Assembly: GCA_964007475.1 (NCBI GenBank)
Contig: OZ023274.1
Coordinates: 11,247,376-11,311,375, forward strand
Length of the DNA stretch: 64,000 nucleotides
Direction: 5' to 3'
From: Hybos culiciformis
Lineage: Eukaryota; Arthropoda; Insecta; Diptera; Hybotidae
A program made the position numbers and the translations under genes. Shown here piece after piece: positions 14,801-28,334 of the stretch (positions within the stretch are counted from its first letter, which is position 1; every line of letters begins with the position of its first letter). The notes under the pieces were generated by a model. The model was given only the letters and a program-made list of their open reading frames with translations. It did not search any database and was not told where the DNA came from.

Positions 14801-16523
14801 AAATTGTGTATTTTTGTAAATGAAAAAATTATCAAAAAAAAAAAATAAGAAAGGATGGCGAGAAAAATATAATTTGCCATCTACAAATTTTTTTTTTATT
14901 TTTTTTTTGTAAAACTTTTTTGGACGAACAAAAAAAAAAAATTATATGATTTTATATGTTCGACAAAAAAAAAATTTATTTTATTTCATTTTTTTTCTTT
15001 TTTTTGTACTTTACATAAATATAAATGACCTATAGGACATACACTTTATTTTAAAAGCATCCTTTTGTATATGACGACAGCATACAATACTTATTGTAAG
15101 TACAAAAAAAAAAAACAAAGTTCATTATATAAATTTTTTTTTTTGCCAAAAAGAAAAAAACAGAAATATTTATAGTTAAAATTAAATGAAAAAAAAAAAA
15201 ATTCACTTGGAAAAACATGAAAATTTTTTATTTATTATATGCATTATAAAATATTTAAAATATGTACAACAAAAAAGTTGCAAAATAAAAAAATTCAACT
15301 CGAAAAAAAAACTCTTTTTGGTGGTTGGCGTAAAATGGTATCAAAGTGAAATAAATAAATTCGCCTTTAGTTGTCACAAATGCCAAGTTTTGGTAGTCAA
15401 AATTAGTTCAATAGCCAAGTTGAGTTATAAAATCACTATATACATACAATTTCCCGCCTTTAAAGTAAGCTGAGATGTAGGTACTGAATTCGTCCCATTT
15501 GGGAACATCAAAATTTTCAACATTTATATATTTTGAATTTTTTTTTTTTGAATTTTTCTATAAAGTTAATTTTATCTTTGGAATTCGTTTTGGATTGCCC
15601 TTCTCTACTATCTCTATCCTAATTTAAATTCTGACAATATTTATCCCCAATATTTTTCTTAACTGATTCAAAATTTTGTATATTGCAGAAATAAAAATAG
15701 GAAAAAAGGTCCTTCAAAATAATAACAATAATTTTTTTTTCTCAAGTGTAAATCATGAAAAATGATTAATTTCGGGATAGTAAACTAATAATAAAATGTG
15801 AATAATTTCATAACGATGTTCATCTTAGGGAAAAATTAATATAAAAAATATATATATAGTTATAGTATGCTTACTTCTAAAGAAGAGAAAATGCAATAAA
15901 TTTTATTACAAAGCAAAATGTTAATTATAATTTAATTATAATTAAATAAAAATAAAATTTCTATTTCGCATGTCATTAAAAATTCTTATTCGAATTAATA
16001 GTCAAAAATTATTAAAATATATTTTGTTTTTCTAGTTTGAAAATTTTGTATGCTAGTCCGAATCTATATTTAAAATTAGAAAATGATGGTATATTATTCT
16101 TGTTTAAGTTAAACTTTTGTTAAACTTTTTATACTGTACCAAATCAGTATCTAGTATCTACTAATAAGCTTTGTTGTTTAATTAAACTAGTCAATTTTTT
16201 CTTCAGGAAATTCTATCTGACTCCTTACAAACAAATATATTTATATTTATTTAAGATAAAAATCGATATTTGAAAATTAATTTTTTTTTTCATAAATACT
16301 ACATATAGAATCTATAATTTATGTTTTTATGTTTTGTTTTATACAATAAAAACGAATTACCATAATAGACAAGAAGGAAGAACAAAAAAAAATTATTACA
16401 TTTTGATACTTTATATATATAATATACATTACATTATTACATATATATTATAAAAATTAATATGTCAAAAATAATAAATTTTTTATTGGACATAATAAGA
16501 AAACGGCCATAGTATTATCAATA
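11871..16523. other. Non-coding A/T-rich DNA around MITE copy A
   Basis: Apart from copy A of the TIR repeat (13830-14094), it shows only long A and T runs (14.3-15.2 kb is especially dense) and TATA-rich patches. Confidence 0.6.
13830..14094. mobile_element. MITE-like TIR repeat, copy A
   Basis: A 265-bp segment with ~31-bp imperfect inverted ends containing agaaatgaaacaa (left) and its complement ttgtttcatttct (right), about four mismatches in the arms. The interior is nearly identical to 52030-52271. A 160-codon minus-strand ORF spans 13555-14037, partly across it, but has no recognisable coding features. The superfamily is unclear because no target duplication stands out. Confidence 0.65.
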
Positions 16524-16705
16524 TCATCCTGCAGTCTTGATTTGATCATGTCTACCGATAACATTTATAGATTTCGATTTGTTGTTCAAAATATACACAA
16601 AACCTGTCACTTTTGGAACAATTTTAGTATTGGAAAATATTCTCGTTGGCAATTTTTTATATAATTTAATATCATTAAAAGATTTTAACACCAGTTTCCA
16701 ACAGA
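16524..16705 (-). pseudogene. Possible decayed Ty3/gypsy integrase C-terminal fragment
   Basis: A minus-strand frame ends at TGA 16524 and reads SFNDIKLYKKLPTRIF then NTKIVPKVTGFVYILNN then INVIGRHDQIKTAG. The order (loop, short beta-like core, Arg-x-Asp-x-Ile/Leu-Lys-x-Ala end) resembles the C-terminal end of gypsy-type polyproteins that finish in DRLKPA-like motifs. A further LPGYF occurs upstream in another frame (around 16780), near where such elements carry LPGE-type sequence. Stops and shifts interrupt it. The match is weak and from memory of family patterns only. Confidence 0.3.
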
Positions 16706-19700
16706 TCTCAATTGTTCATCTTATGTAGTTCTGATGCTTCTTTAAATTGTAAAACTATGTCTACATTAAAAGTATCCAGGCAACAATAAAATTTACTAAC
16801 ATAAAGTCACTTTATGACATTTAAATAAGAATTTAATATATGTATTCATAAATTAGAAATCTTTGAATATTATTTTCTAATATTTATTCCACATCAAACT
16901 TTGACCATTTGATTTTATTTTAGGAAAAAATATAAATTCAAATAGAATATTACTTATTACTTTCTCCTACATTTGTATGTACGTACATATATCATTTTGT
17001 AGGTACATTCATATATAATCTTAAAAAAAAAAAAGGATGAAGTGAAATGTGAAAGGATATCAGATGTGCGTCGGTAGTATATATATGTATACATTTATTT
17101 TATTATTTTTTAACAAAATTACACGCATATATGTATATTATGTAGATGTCTAATATGTATATATTATGTTATATACATTATACACACATTATGTATATCC
17201 AACATATGTACATAAATATACATAAATATAGATGAAGCTAAAATAATGTAAGTTTTACCACCCTTGAGGACACAAAACAAAATATAAAAAAAAAAAATTG
17301 AAGAAAGAAAAAAAGAAAGAACTAACGACATATACGAGCAAGATTTGATATATGTTTATATACAACATATTTATGTACATATAAAAGGAAAGAAATTTCT
17401 TTTAATTTCCTTTTCTTTTATAGATCATAGCATAAAATTACATTTCAATTTTTTTTCTTTTTTTTTTTGGAATATTTTAATTTAATTTTTTTTTTCTTCT
17501 TATATTTTCATTTAATGTATGAATATATAAAATGTACATACATTTATATAATACATATCATATATTCATATCTAATAAATAAAAAATTTTAGTCCAAGGT
17601 GAATAAATCAATTATTGTCACTATTTGAATTTAATTTTTTTTGCTTTTTTTAATAAAACAAAAAAACTAAGGTAAAACCTTGAATATAAATGGAGAAAAA
17701 TAGGAAATTTAATTAATAAAATTTTTATTAATTATATATAGCATTATATAAATTTTCATTTAATTATACAACCTTTTGCGCCAATTCAACAGTTTGTCCG
17801 CACTAAACACCTTTCCATTTAAAATTTATTCAAGTACTCTATTTATCTATCTTTTTTTTTTCCTGAAAATATATGAACTTTCTATTTAATTATATAAATA
17901 ATTTAATTGATATTTTTATCAAACATTTTTTTTACGGATCAAGTAAAAAATTAAACTTTTAAATAAAATAAACCAAAATAATAATAATAAAAAAATATAA
18001 AAAAATTCATATAGCAACATATAAGTTCTTAATTCAATTTAATCCCTTGTGATACTGTCAATTAGTTTTTACAATCTAATATTGTAAACTTCAACCCCTC
18101 TAAATATGAATTTCACAAAAAAAAAAAAAAAATTTATATTCCCTAAATTTATTTTAAAAATCCATTAATTACATGGTAGTTATAAAAAAAAGATAAACTT
18201 TTTTAACCTTTTCTCATTGAAAAAAAAAGAACTATTTTTAATCTATTTTTTTTTTTGTCACTTTTTGGGATATAAAATTTTTTTTTTCTTTTTGTCAACA
18301 TAACTTCTACTATGTTCAGTTCACTATAATAAAAACTGACATGTGCCATTTAAGATTTATAAACATCATAAAAAAAATAAAATAGAACTTTTATACTATT
18401 ATTTTACAATTATTCTAAATTATTTCCTATTTTACCCTATTTAACAAAAAAAAAAGTTAAAAATAAAAACGCGATAAAAACATAAAAAGGTGGTGCAAAA
18501 GCAAACAACAAATTTCCAAAATTTGCAGGTATTTTGTTGAATAGTTATCGATAGTTGTTATAGATTTCATTAAAATTGTCTTATAAATAAAATCCAAATT
18601 TTTTAAGATTTTTATTCAAGATGTGAGTTGAAATTTTTTTTTCATAAATAAGAATCTTTCATAACTCTGAATAGTTAAAAAAAATTTTGCAATATTCTTG
18701 AAAAGTACCTACTTCACTAATTAGAATTTCTATACCCAAATCTAATAGTTTATTATCTAATTATGTATTAACTTAAACATTTTAGGAAATTTAATTATCA
18801 TTTTTATTTTATGAACTCAAAGTTATTTAGAAGATTTAAGTTTTAAGAAAGGACGTATCAAAATATTATATTAGGAAACTTTCTCAAAATTATTTCATTT
18901 TTGTCAAACTCACTATTCGCTTCAATGCAATACCAGCCCAGACCTTATTTTCAATCTCACAATATAGAATTCAGAAGCTGCATATACAATAGAGAAACCT
19001 AAATGGTCACCCGGATCATTGCAATTATACATAAATGTCAATATTTCGGAAAAATATGTGAAATAAAAGTTATTTTAGGATTAAAAACTCATATACCCGA
19101 ATATCCGTTATCATAATAATTTTTACCCCAATCTTTTTTCTTTTTTTTTTTTTGAAATATTTTATTTGAAAAAAGGATCAAAATTTTTCTCAAACGTAAA
19201 ATTTTAGAATTTTTGTCAAAAAAAAAAATTGCAAAAATTAAATCCGCAATAACTCTTTCAATTTTTTTCCCTTTTTTTGGAAAAAAAAAATAAATAAATT
19301 TACACAAATGAAAAGGAAAATTTTTCTAAAATAATATCCTACAAATGAAAACAACTGATGTGAATACGAATTAAAAATTTAATACAAAAAAAGGATATGA
19401 TTCGCGTCAAAGGATTTATTATCACTTTCCCTAAATTTGGAATTTTATATAAAAACAAAAAAAAAAATAAAAAATGCAATTCTTATAAATGGAGTGGGTA
19501 TAAATTATTATTATCTATTTTCAACCGATTCGATAAATTAAGTTCACAGTTTTAATTGTCTAGCTAGGGCGAACTTTGTTTTATAGTAGTAGTATGTATT
19601 AAAAAACAACATTAAGAAATCAAAGAGAATCTCGGGTATTTTTAATGTTATCTAAAGTCTAATGTCAAATCTGAATACCACACTTATTTAATTGAGATCA

Positions 19701-22625
19701 GAAACGAAACCACATTTATGTTTTATGACCACTACAATAGAAATATCGTGTTATCAAAGAATTCTTTTAGCAGAATTTAATTAAAGTAAATTTTTGTCAT
19801 TTTTCATTATTTTTAACAAAAAAAAAAATAATAAAATAAAATAAAAGTAAAAAAATAATTTTAGATTTTTTTTTTTTTTTATATATATTTGAAAGTTTGA
19901 TGGGGTTATTAAATTTACAGTGCATTTATTTTGTGTGTGCAGCACGCGTAATTTAACCATACACTCAGTCAACAAAATTGGGCAGATGTGTTTTTCAAAC
20001 AAAAATAACCTTCGAATTTTTAAATGTTAAAGGGTAAAAAGAAAATGTGAAGATTTTTATTTTAATTTTTTTTTTTTTTCACTTTTTTTCTAAAAAAAAA
20101 AAAAAGGGTAAAATTTTACAATAAAATTTTTCACATTTTTGGAAAAATGAAAATTTATTTATCTTTTTTGTTTTTTTTTTTTAATTTTTTCTGAAAAATT
20201 TTACAAACGCACATATTGTGCGTATATGATTTAAATTTATTTTGTAATAATTAAATTTTGGGAAAAAAAAAAAGTTGTACAATCCAAATGATTTTTGAAA
20301 GGGTTGATGCATGTCACACTTTATTAAATCAAATGACATTTAATAAATATTCGCTAGAATAATTTCTTCTTTTTTTTTCGCAAATTAAAAAGCAAACTAA
20401 AGTTATTAAATAAATTAAATTTCTATTATATATTTCTATTATATGAAATGATGGCATTACACCTGGAATTTGAACATAATATATCGTACCGATAGTGTGG
20501 TATTAATAATACTATTTACAGAGATGGCGTAAAAAAGTAACATTTTTATTTGTTTTGTATTTTTTTAACGATTCCACTAATAAATTATAATTTTTATTTT
20601 ATACCATTTTTATATTTAGAAATTTTTTAATTAAAAATGAATTCTAGAATATGCATTATATTAATATACACCAAAAATTATATATAGTCTTCTTAACTTA
20701 AGTCTTCATAATTAATTAAAACTTCAATCTTTTAAGCGCCAAAAATGATTTATTTTCTTTATTCAATTAATTTAAAATAATTTGAATATGAATTGGAAAA
20801 AAAATTAGAAATAAAAAAGAAAAATTGACAAAAATCATTTAAATATGAAAAAAAAAAAAAATTCAGACATTTATTAATAATTGTCAAAAATCATAACAGA
20901 TAAAATATATTAACTTGTAGCAATATCCAGTTGATTATCAATTATTAATTTTTAAATAAATATCAAAATAATAATTTAATTTTAATGATTTTTGTCTGAA
21001 ATTAAAAACTTTTAAAAATATCTTTATCTCTAATAATATTGTTTTATTTAATTACTATATTTAAACTTTGTTATTTATATTTCTTAATTTAATATTAATA
21101 TTAAAAAAAAAAATTAAAAAAATTATAATAATAATGTACTGAAGATTTAGTAAGAATTCTAACAAAGTTCAAAAAAAATTTAGAACTAATTTTAATCCTT
21201 CAAAAAATCTTGGGGGAAAAAGAATCTAATAATTTAACACTAGATACCAAAAATTATATCTTTTCTATCAGTGTTAATATCTATAATGTTGAAACTATTA
21301 TTTTCAGCATCGAATTTAAAATCCAAACACAAAGAAAATTGTTAGAATTCCAAAAATCTTCTTTTGTTCAAAAAATGTAACCGAAAATCAAAATTATTTT
21401 TAAGTGATAAAATGAGCATAAAATCAAAATTTTTAAAAAATTATTTAAGAAAAAAAAAAATTCATTGTTGAGTAAAAAAAAACCAAAAAAAAAAAAAAAA
21501 ACAATTTAATTATAAAAATATTCTTATAAAAAAATTTATTAAAACAAAAAAATTATTATTATTAAATATATTTTAGAAAATAAAAATTACAATAAAAATT
21601 TAATTATATATAAATGTAATAGAAATTATTTATTAATTATATTTAGAATTAATTCAAAAAATTTTTTTGAAAACAAAAAATCTAAAATATTTTTTTTTCT
21701 TTTTCGTTTTGGAGAAATATATCGGAGGCACAAAATCAAAATTAGTATTTAATGTTTTTAATTTTAAATTAATTAAAAAAAAAAAAAATTATTTTAATTG
21801 AATTATGAATTACTTATATATTAAAAATACATATATTAAAAAAATTAAAGAAAAAATAACAAATAAAAATATTACACAATAATTTCGATTAAAAAAAAAA
21901 ATTATGAAAATCTTTCAAAATTTAAAAAATTTTATGTGTTAAAAAAAAATTCAGATAAAAAAGAAAAAAAAACTCTAAAATGAATTTAATTTTTGAAAAT
22001 CGGTATTTATTTAAATTTAGTTAAAAAAAAACAAAACAAAATCTTCTAAATACATTTTTGTTTCTCAAAATTCTAAAATTTTGAATGATTAAAAGATACG
22101 TCTCTGTAATTGCTTAGATCACACAGCTCACATTATGAGTTTTTGAATAAAAGGTGAGCGGTGAATTATAATCAACTGTATCCATAGAATAAATTTATAC
22201 AAAATTGATAATTTAAATTTTTTCCAAAATTTTTGACTTTTGAATAATGATGAAATATCTACAAATATTCAATACTTAAGAATTGATCGAATTGATTATT
22301 AATAAGTATATGAATTGTCGCTTCTAATTTTGATTTCTAGACATCCTTTTAATTTTACCTAACTTATTAAAAGTTTTAAATTCTCATCACTTTTTATGTG
22401 TGTTTTGTGATCAAAGTTAATTATATAGATATATTTTGAATGTAAGTATAATAATAATAATAATCTTGATTTTAAAATAATTTAAAATTCACTTCTCATA
22501 ATTTATATTTTAAACTTTAAAATTTTCAATATAATACTTTTTCTAGATCAAATGTTATGAAAATAAAATAAAAATATTCAAATAGAAAACCAAAATGATG
22601 TTGATAAATTTTTAAATGCACAAAT

Positions 22626-22627
<2 letters not shown>

Positions 22628-22674
<47 letters not shown>
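22628..22674. repeat. TA dinucleotide microsatellite
   Basis: An uninterrupted (TA)n tract of 47 bp, the longest dinucleotide repeat in the window. Confidence 0.95.
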
Positions 22675-22678
<4 letters not shown>

Positions 22679-24797
22679 TATTTTACACCCCAATTACATT
22701 TACAAGTTCAAGGATACAGTTTTCATTCAACAATATGCATCATAGATATATATTATTGACATAGATTCCAAACTTGTATTGAATATTTATTCAAAAAGTT
22801 TTAGCGAAACAAAATATTCAGTTTGAAAATATTAAATTTTTTTTTTTAAAATAATGCTTTAACAATATTGCTTTTGAAAACGAAATAGAATTGAACATAT
22901 AACTAAATAAGCAGTTAGTACTACATTTCTGGGCTTTTCAAATTTACACAGTTTTTAACAAGTACGTACATATTCAAAGCTTCAACTTGAAATTTTGATT
23001 TTTTACGGAATAAAGTTCAAATAACTTTATTCTATTAATTAATATCCATATTATACATAGCTATCAACTATAGAATTAAAATACCAATAATTTTTACTAC
23101 TTTTTATAATGTTGTTATGATGATTGGAATTTAGATATTATGATAACAATATATAAATAAGTTATTAAAATAAATCACGATAATTTTGAAATACTTATAT
23201 TGATCACAGCAACTATAAAATCACAATAAAAATTCGAAAAGTTTATTCTAATTAAAAAATCTGTATGATCATAAAAACCTATTTTTATTCCAAGTTAATG
23301 GATTAAAAGTCCTTTCCACAGATAAAAAACAGAAACAAAATTTTTATATTACCCAAACCATAAGCATATGAAAAAAAGGCAAAATTATGCCAACATAATA
23401 TTTAAGTAATCATTATTAAAATTACACTGGTTAAAAAAAATTTTTTTTTTTTTTTGTTACTTTATCTACCAGAAAAAAAATAGTTTAAATACACGCAATC
23501 TAAAACAGTTTTAATTATTTTCTAATATAGAACAATTATAAGTTTCTAATTTATTAAAAAAAAAAAAAATAATGTGTATATATACAAAAATTTGTAGTAC
23601 TAACTTAAAATATTTACGTAAATTCAAATATCTAGAACTTTATTTTTATTTTGGGCTTTCTAAGTTTTTTAAAAATATTTAACAATGAAGTATTGTATAT
23701 ATACTTAAATATTAATTTTATGAAAATATAAAATATCCATAATAAAAATATAGGGTGTTGTAAAGACAGAAAATTTCTTCAGAAATAATAAATAATCAAA
23801 TATAAATACATCAATGGGGTGTATAATTAAAATCTAAGTAGTATAAACCTTTTTAAAAGGACTTGGAAATTTTTTAATTAAAAAAAATTAAAACTTAAAA
23901 CCCTGAACCAGCGCTAAAATTAGTTTTTGAGAGCCAAATTAATTTATCAACCAGTTTCTGGTACCGATTTATAGTTTTAGAACATTGCAGGTGTATTCCT
24001 ATTAAAACCTTCGAATCGACCATTAACACTAATATTTTATTTCACAGCTACCCCTTGTATTTTATAATAGATAAACATCAAATAATTAATAGATTTTTAC
24101 ATTACGATAATAATGTCAAAAAATAAAGTAAAGGAAAAAAAAAAAAGGAATTCCACCCATTAAAAAAAAAAAAAATACAATAAACTAAAAACTTTTACAC
24201 TGAAATCTACTAAAATATCTTATGACATTAAAATCTCATTATTTTTATGAACAAAAAATTTTTTTTTTAAAGTGGTTAATCAAAGAAATAGTATCAATAA
24301 TCTGTGGCGAAAAGGTATAATAGCTTAAATGCTAGTGATTTTATTATGCCAGGCAATTCGTCATAGCTCACTATGTCACATCTAATATTTGTTTGTAGCT
24401 TCAAAAGTTTGTTAATATATTTATGCAACTGAAATGCCGGAATAGTTTACTGTCAACTTACAAGTGGTTATTTATGAGAATTTAGATTTTTTGGACTAAA
24501 CTTCATTTCTGCACTCGATATAATTTTCAACTTTTGCTTAATAAATAGAATTTCTTAACATTTTTTTTCTATACAATCGTCACATAAAAGTAAAACCAAA
24601 AAGGTGAAAAGTTTCATTGAGTTAATTCTTACAAAAATAAATGTAAAACAAGGAAAAAGTTTATATTATTAAATATAGTAAATTGTATATATAAATTTTT
24701 TTTTTTTTTTAAAATGAAATAACATTTGAAAACTGAAAATGAGAAAAAAAAAAATAATTTAATATAAAAAAGCTATATGGAAAACTGAAAAAAAAAA

Positions 24798-25090
24798 GTA
24801 TGTCCTTGCACGAAATATTCAAATTTGTTTCGCATTAATTTCATTTTTTCTAATATTCTATTATTAAAAAAAAATATATATTTTTTTTTTTACTTTTTTC
24901 ATTTTTCATTATTTTTTTTTATATTTTTTTTAACTTAAAGCTGTACCTTGACATAAAAAGATATATCGTTAATCCGTTTTAATTACGGGTTTTAAGTTAA
25001 AAATAAAAAAAAAACTACAAACTAAGTTTTAGTAATGTTGATATGAAGTATGGAGCATTCCTTACTAGTATAATTGCTGCAAGGACATAC
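24798..25090. repeat. 293-bp segment bounded by a 13-bp inverted repeat
   Basis: gtatgtccttgca (24798-24810) and tgcaaggacatac (25078-25090) are perfect complements. The interior is AT-rich and non-coding, with no obvious target duplication. It could be a small TIR element or chance. Confidence 0.35.
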
Positions 25091-28000
25091 AGAAATGCTG
25101 CATTCAAGCTATAGAATAGTAAAAGGACAAGTGTAATAAATCTTTTTTATATCTTTGGAAATATATTTCAAAAGTTTTATTTGTATTTTAAAAAGAAACT
25201 CCAAATAATTCAAATTTAATTTCCGGATGATTCGCGAAGAACAAATATTCTAAATAATAATGATTCTGATCTTAAGAGGCCTCTGTCGCGTTAATAAGTT
25301 ATTTTATAATGTTATGCTTGCATAATTAATAATTAAAAGTAGTGGAATGATAATTTTTGAAGTAATTGTTGCAAGCAATAATGGTGAAGTCAAAGAAAAT
25401 TTAGTAACGTTGATTAACTTGCATGTATACGCAGTTTGGTAAGAACATAATAGACATTTCTCTTTTGAACATTTCTTTTACATACACCAATAATTTTTAT
25501 GCTAAATGTATCCTGCTAATACCGTATTGCATTTCAGCAAAAAAAAAAGTTATATATATATTATATAAATATACCTAAACAGGTATTTTAAGGCCTATCA
25601 AAAATTAAATGAAAAATAAAAATTCTTAGAATTTACAAAAATTTATATCCCCCCAAAGCTCATTCTTCTTCAAAATTGTAAAAATAAAAAAAAAAATTTC
25701 TAAATATTATTTATATTTTTCATTGTCAAGCCCAAATCCCCTCTATGCGTATGATTTTCTTTTTTTACAAATTTATAAAAAAAATTCCACTTTTTTTTTT
25801 TTTAACGTTTATGACTTTTAATTCAACCAAAATATACGTTTTTTGATGGTAAATATAAGTTCTTTGTTTTTTTTTTTTATTATTATTAAAAAAAAAGGAA
25901 AATTCAACGTTTTTCTTTTTATATATATGTATATTTTTAAATTACACACCGTTAATATTTTTGTTAATCTACCATTAATATAAATTTATTTTTTTTTATG
26001 GTATTATAGATTAATGGTGTAGTATTAGGAAAATTATTGTGGTGCGATTTGTTTATTAAAAGTTAAAATAGTTTTTTTTTTGTTTGGAAGAAGAAATTTT
26101 CTTTTTTTTTAATATATTTACCAAAAAAAAAATTTATATGTATTTTGTAAAATGGATTATAATATAATATCTAACAAATTCAAAATGTATATGGGTCTAG
26201 TACAATGAATAGTTTACAAAATGAATGAAAATTATTCAATAGGAGATATAGGTTAAAAGTTCACCGAATAATTTGAAATACACTTTGGTTAATATTTTTG
26301 TGTATTGATATTGATGCATTGACTTTTACATTTTTCCTTTAAAAGACTGAACATAAATAACCATCAGCTTTTAGCTTTCTGCGCGCATTTGTAAAATTTT
26401 CCTTTGCTTGAACCCTTTTAAAAATATATTAATGTATATTTTTTTTCTTAAAATCATATTTTTATTTACCAAAGTTAAAAACAATAAAGCAACAATTTAT
26501 ATTTTAAGTGATATAAAGTCAGATTCTGTTGCAAAAATTAAAAATAATTGTCTTGTCACTTTTGTCAATAATTTGCAATATGAAAAGACAACAACAATTA
26601 AATCAACAACAGCAATTAAATCAACAGATTTGTCTTTTTGACCATTGATCACAAGTTCAATATTTTTACATAATAGAAATATGAATTGACATAATTTATA
26701 AGTTTTCAAACTAGAAAGTGTTATAAAATTCACAATTTTCTTATTTTTCCATAAAAAGGTCTTAAAGGTAAACATTCCTGATTTCATTATTAAGTGATAA
26801 CTTTCCGAAAATTTTATTTTTAAATTCTATTTCTATAGAATTCAGTGATTTATTTATCACTGGATTGAAATGGAGAACAGAGTTCGATAATAGAGGAGTA
26901 AATAAGTCATCTTTGAATATATCAATTTTATCTCCCTTTTAATGTAATTTATAAGATCTTTATGTACATGAATATGGAAAAATAAACAATATGGAAAAAT
27001 AAACAAAGTTTTAAAACATTAAAATTAATTTAAAGCACAATTCAAACGCCATATAAATTCAACCAACACAGCGAGCTTTAAATATACAAGTAAGAATTAA
27101 AACAAGAAAAAAGGGTTTTTGATTCCTATTATTAATTAAAAAAAAAAGTAAAAATTATTAGATTAATAATTTGAAAAAAAAAATAAATAAATAAAAAATA
27201 CAAAATAAAAATAGTACAAAGATTTAAATAATCCGATTTTCTGAAAATAATTATTATATAAAAAAAAAATTAAAAGAATAAAAAATATTGAAAACATAAA
27301 ATTGAAGATCAAAATCGAAATTAAAAAAATTTTATTTGTAAATTAAAATAAAAAAAAAAAATGTAATTGGAAAAATTTATGGAAAATAAAAACGAAAAAA
27401 AAAAATTAATGTATATGTATTTGTATCCAAAAAAAAAAATAAATAAAAAAATAAAAATTAAAAATGTCTAAAAATAAACCAAAAAAACAAACAAATGTTT
27501 TTCTTAAATTTCTATTTTGTTAACATTTAGAACACAATATATACCCAGTATTGAACGAAACCAAAATAGCAGCAGTAACAAAATACGAAACATAACTACA
27601 AAATAATTTGGTTGGAAGATGCATAATACACCTACTTACAGGAAAGAACAATCGACACAAACGATTCTTTTTCTGATGAGATCAGAATTAGGTCGATTAT
27701 ACAGTAGATGCACAGATATTTCTAATGGTGTCATAATTACTTGTATCTTTTATTTCTATCTGCTCCGAATTGACACCAATTTTATGCTTTCGTATTAAAG
27801 TTATATTAGAGATATTTCCAGCTCATGTAAAAGATTTTTAACATTTCTAAAGTAGTGCTAAAAGGATTTTTCTCAGCAATGCTAATGATGTATCTCAACT
27901 TCAGGAAAATTTCTTTACAACAAAATATATTCTTTCTTAAAACAAGAAATCTTAAAAAAAAACAATTATGACATCATCCTTAGACAATTTATTATTTCCT

Positions 28001-28271
28001 TGTACCGAGTAAAAAACTTCGACTCTATGGCATTTACACAATAATTTTTCTAAAGTTAAAAAATAGTGTTTCGTGGGCAAATGATGCAATTGAAACAAAA
28101 TTATGCTTGGAGATCAATTCTTTTGGAAGAACTTTTGTATTAAGTTTTTGATTTGACAATAATATGTGACGTTTGAACATCTAAATTTGCTATTGAAAAC
28201 AAACATAATTGTTTTAGAACGAAGACCGGTTAAAAAACTTCACATGCTTATTCTTTTCACATTATTTTTAC

Positions 28272-28277
28272 TTTATT
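28272..28277 (-). promoter_or_regulatory. Polyadenylation signal of CAAP1
   Basis: AATAAA on the minus strand, about 58 nt past the TAG stop (28335-28337) of the last CAAP1 exon. Confidence 0.45.
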
Positions 28278-28334
28278 GAGTACTGATAAATGAATTTAAA
28301 TTACACTTATATAATTGAAACATTATAATTATAA

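Larger units (their letters stand above)
16806..28271. other. Non-coding A/T-rich DNA
   Basis: Contains cryptic TATG/TACA repeats (17.0-17.25 kb), the TA microsatellite (22.63 kb), the 13-bp inverted-repeat segment (24.8-25.09 kb) and poly-A tracts. A somewhat less biased patch at 27.54-27.9 kb has no open frame. Confidence 0.6.

Noticed and set aside
26408..26787. Overlapping plus and minus ORFs of 77 and 96 codons
   Set aside because: Composition is Lys/Asn/Ile-rich with a small caacaa repeat; no splice sites or family pattern support either.
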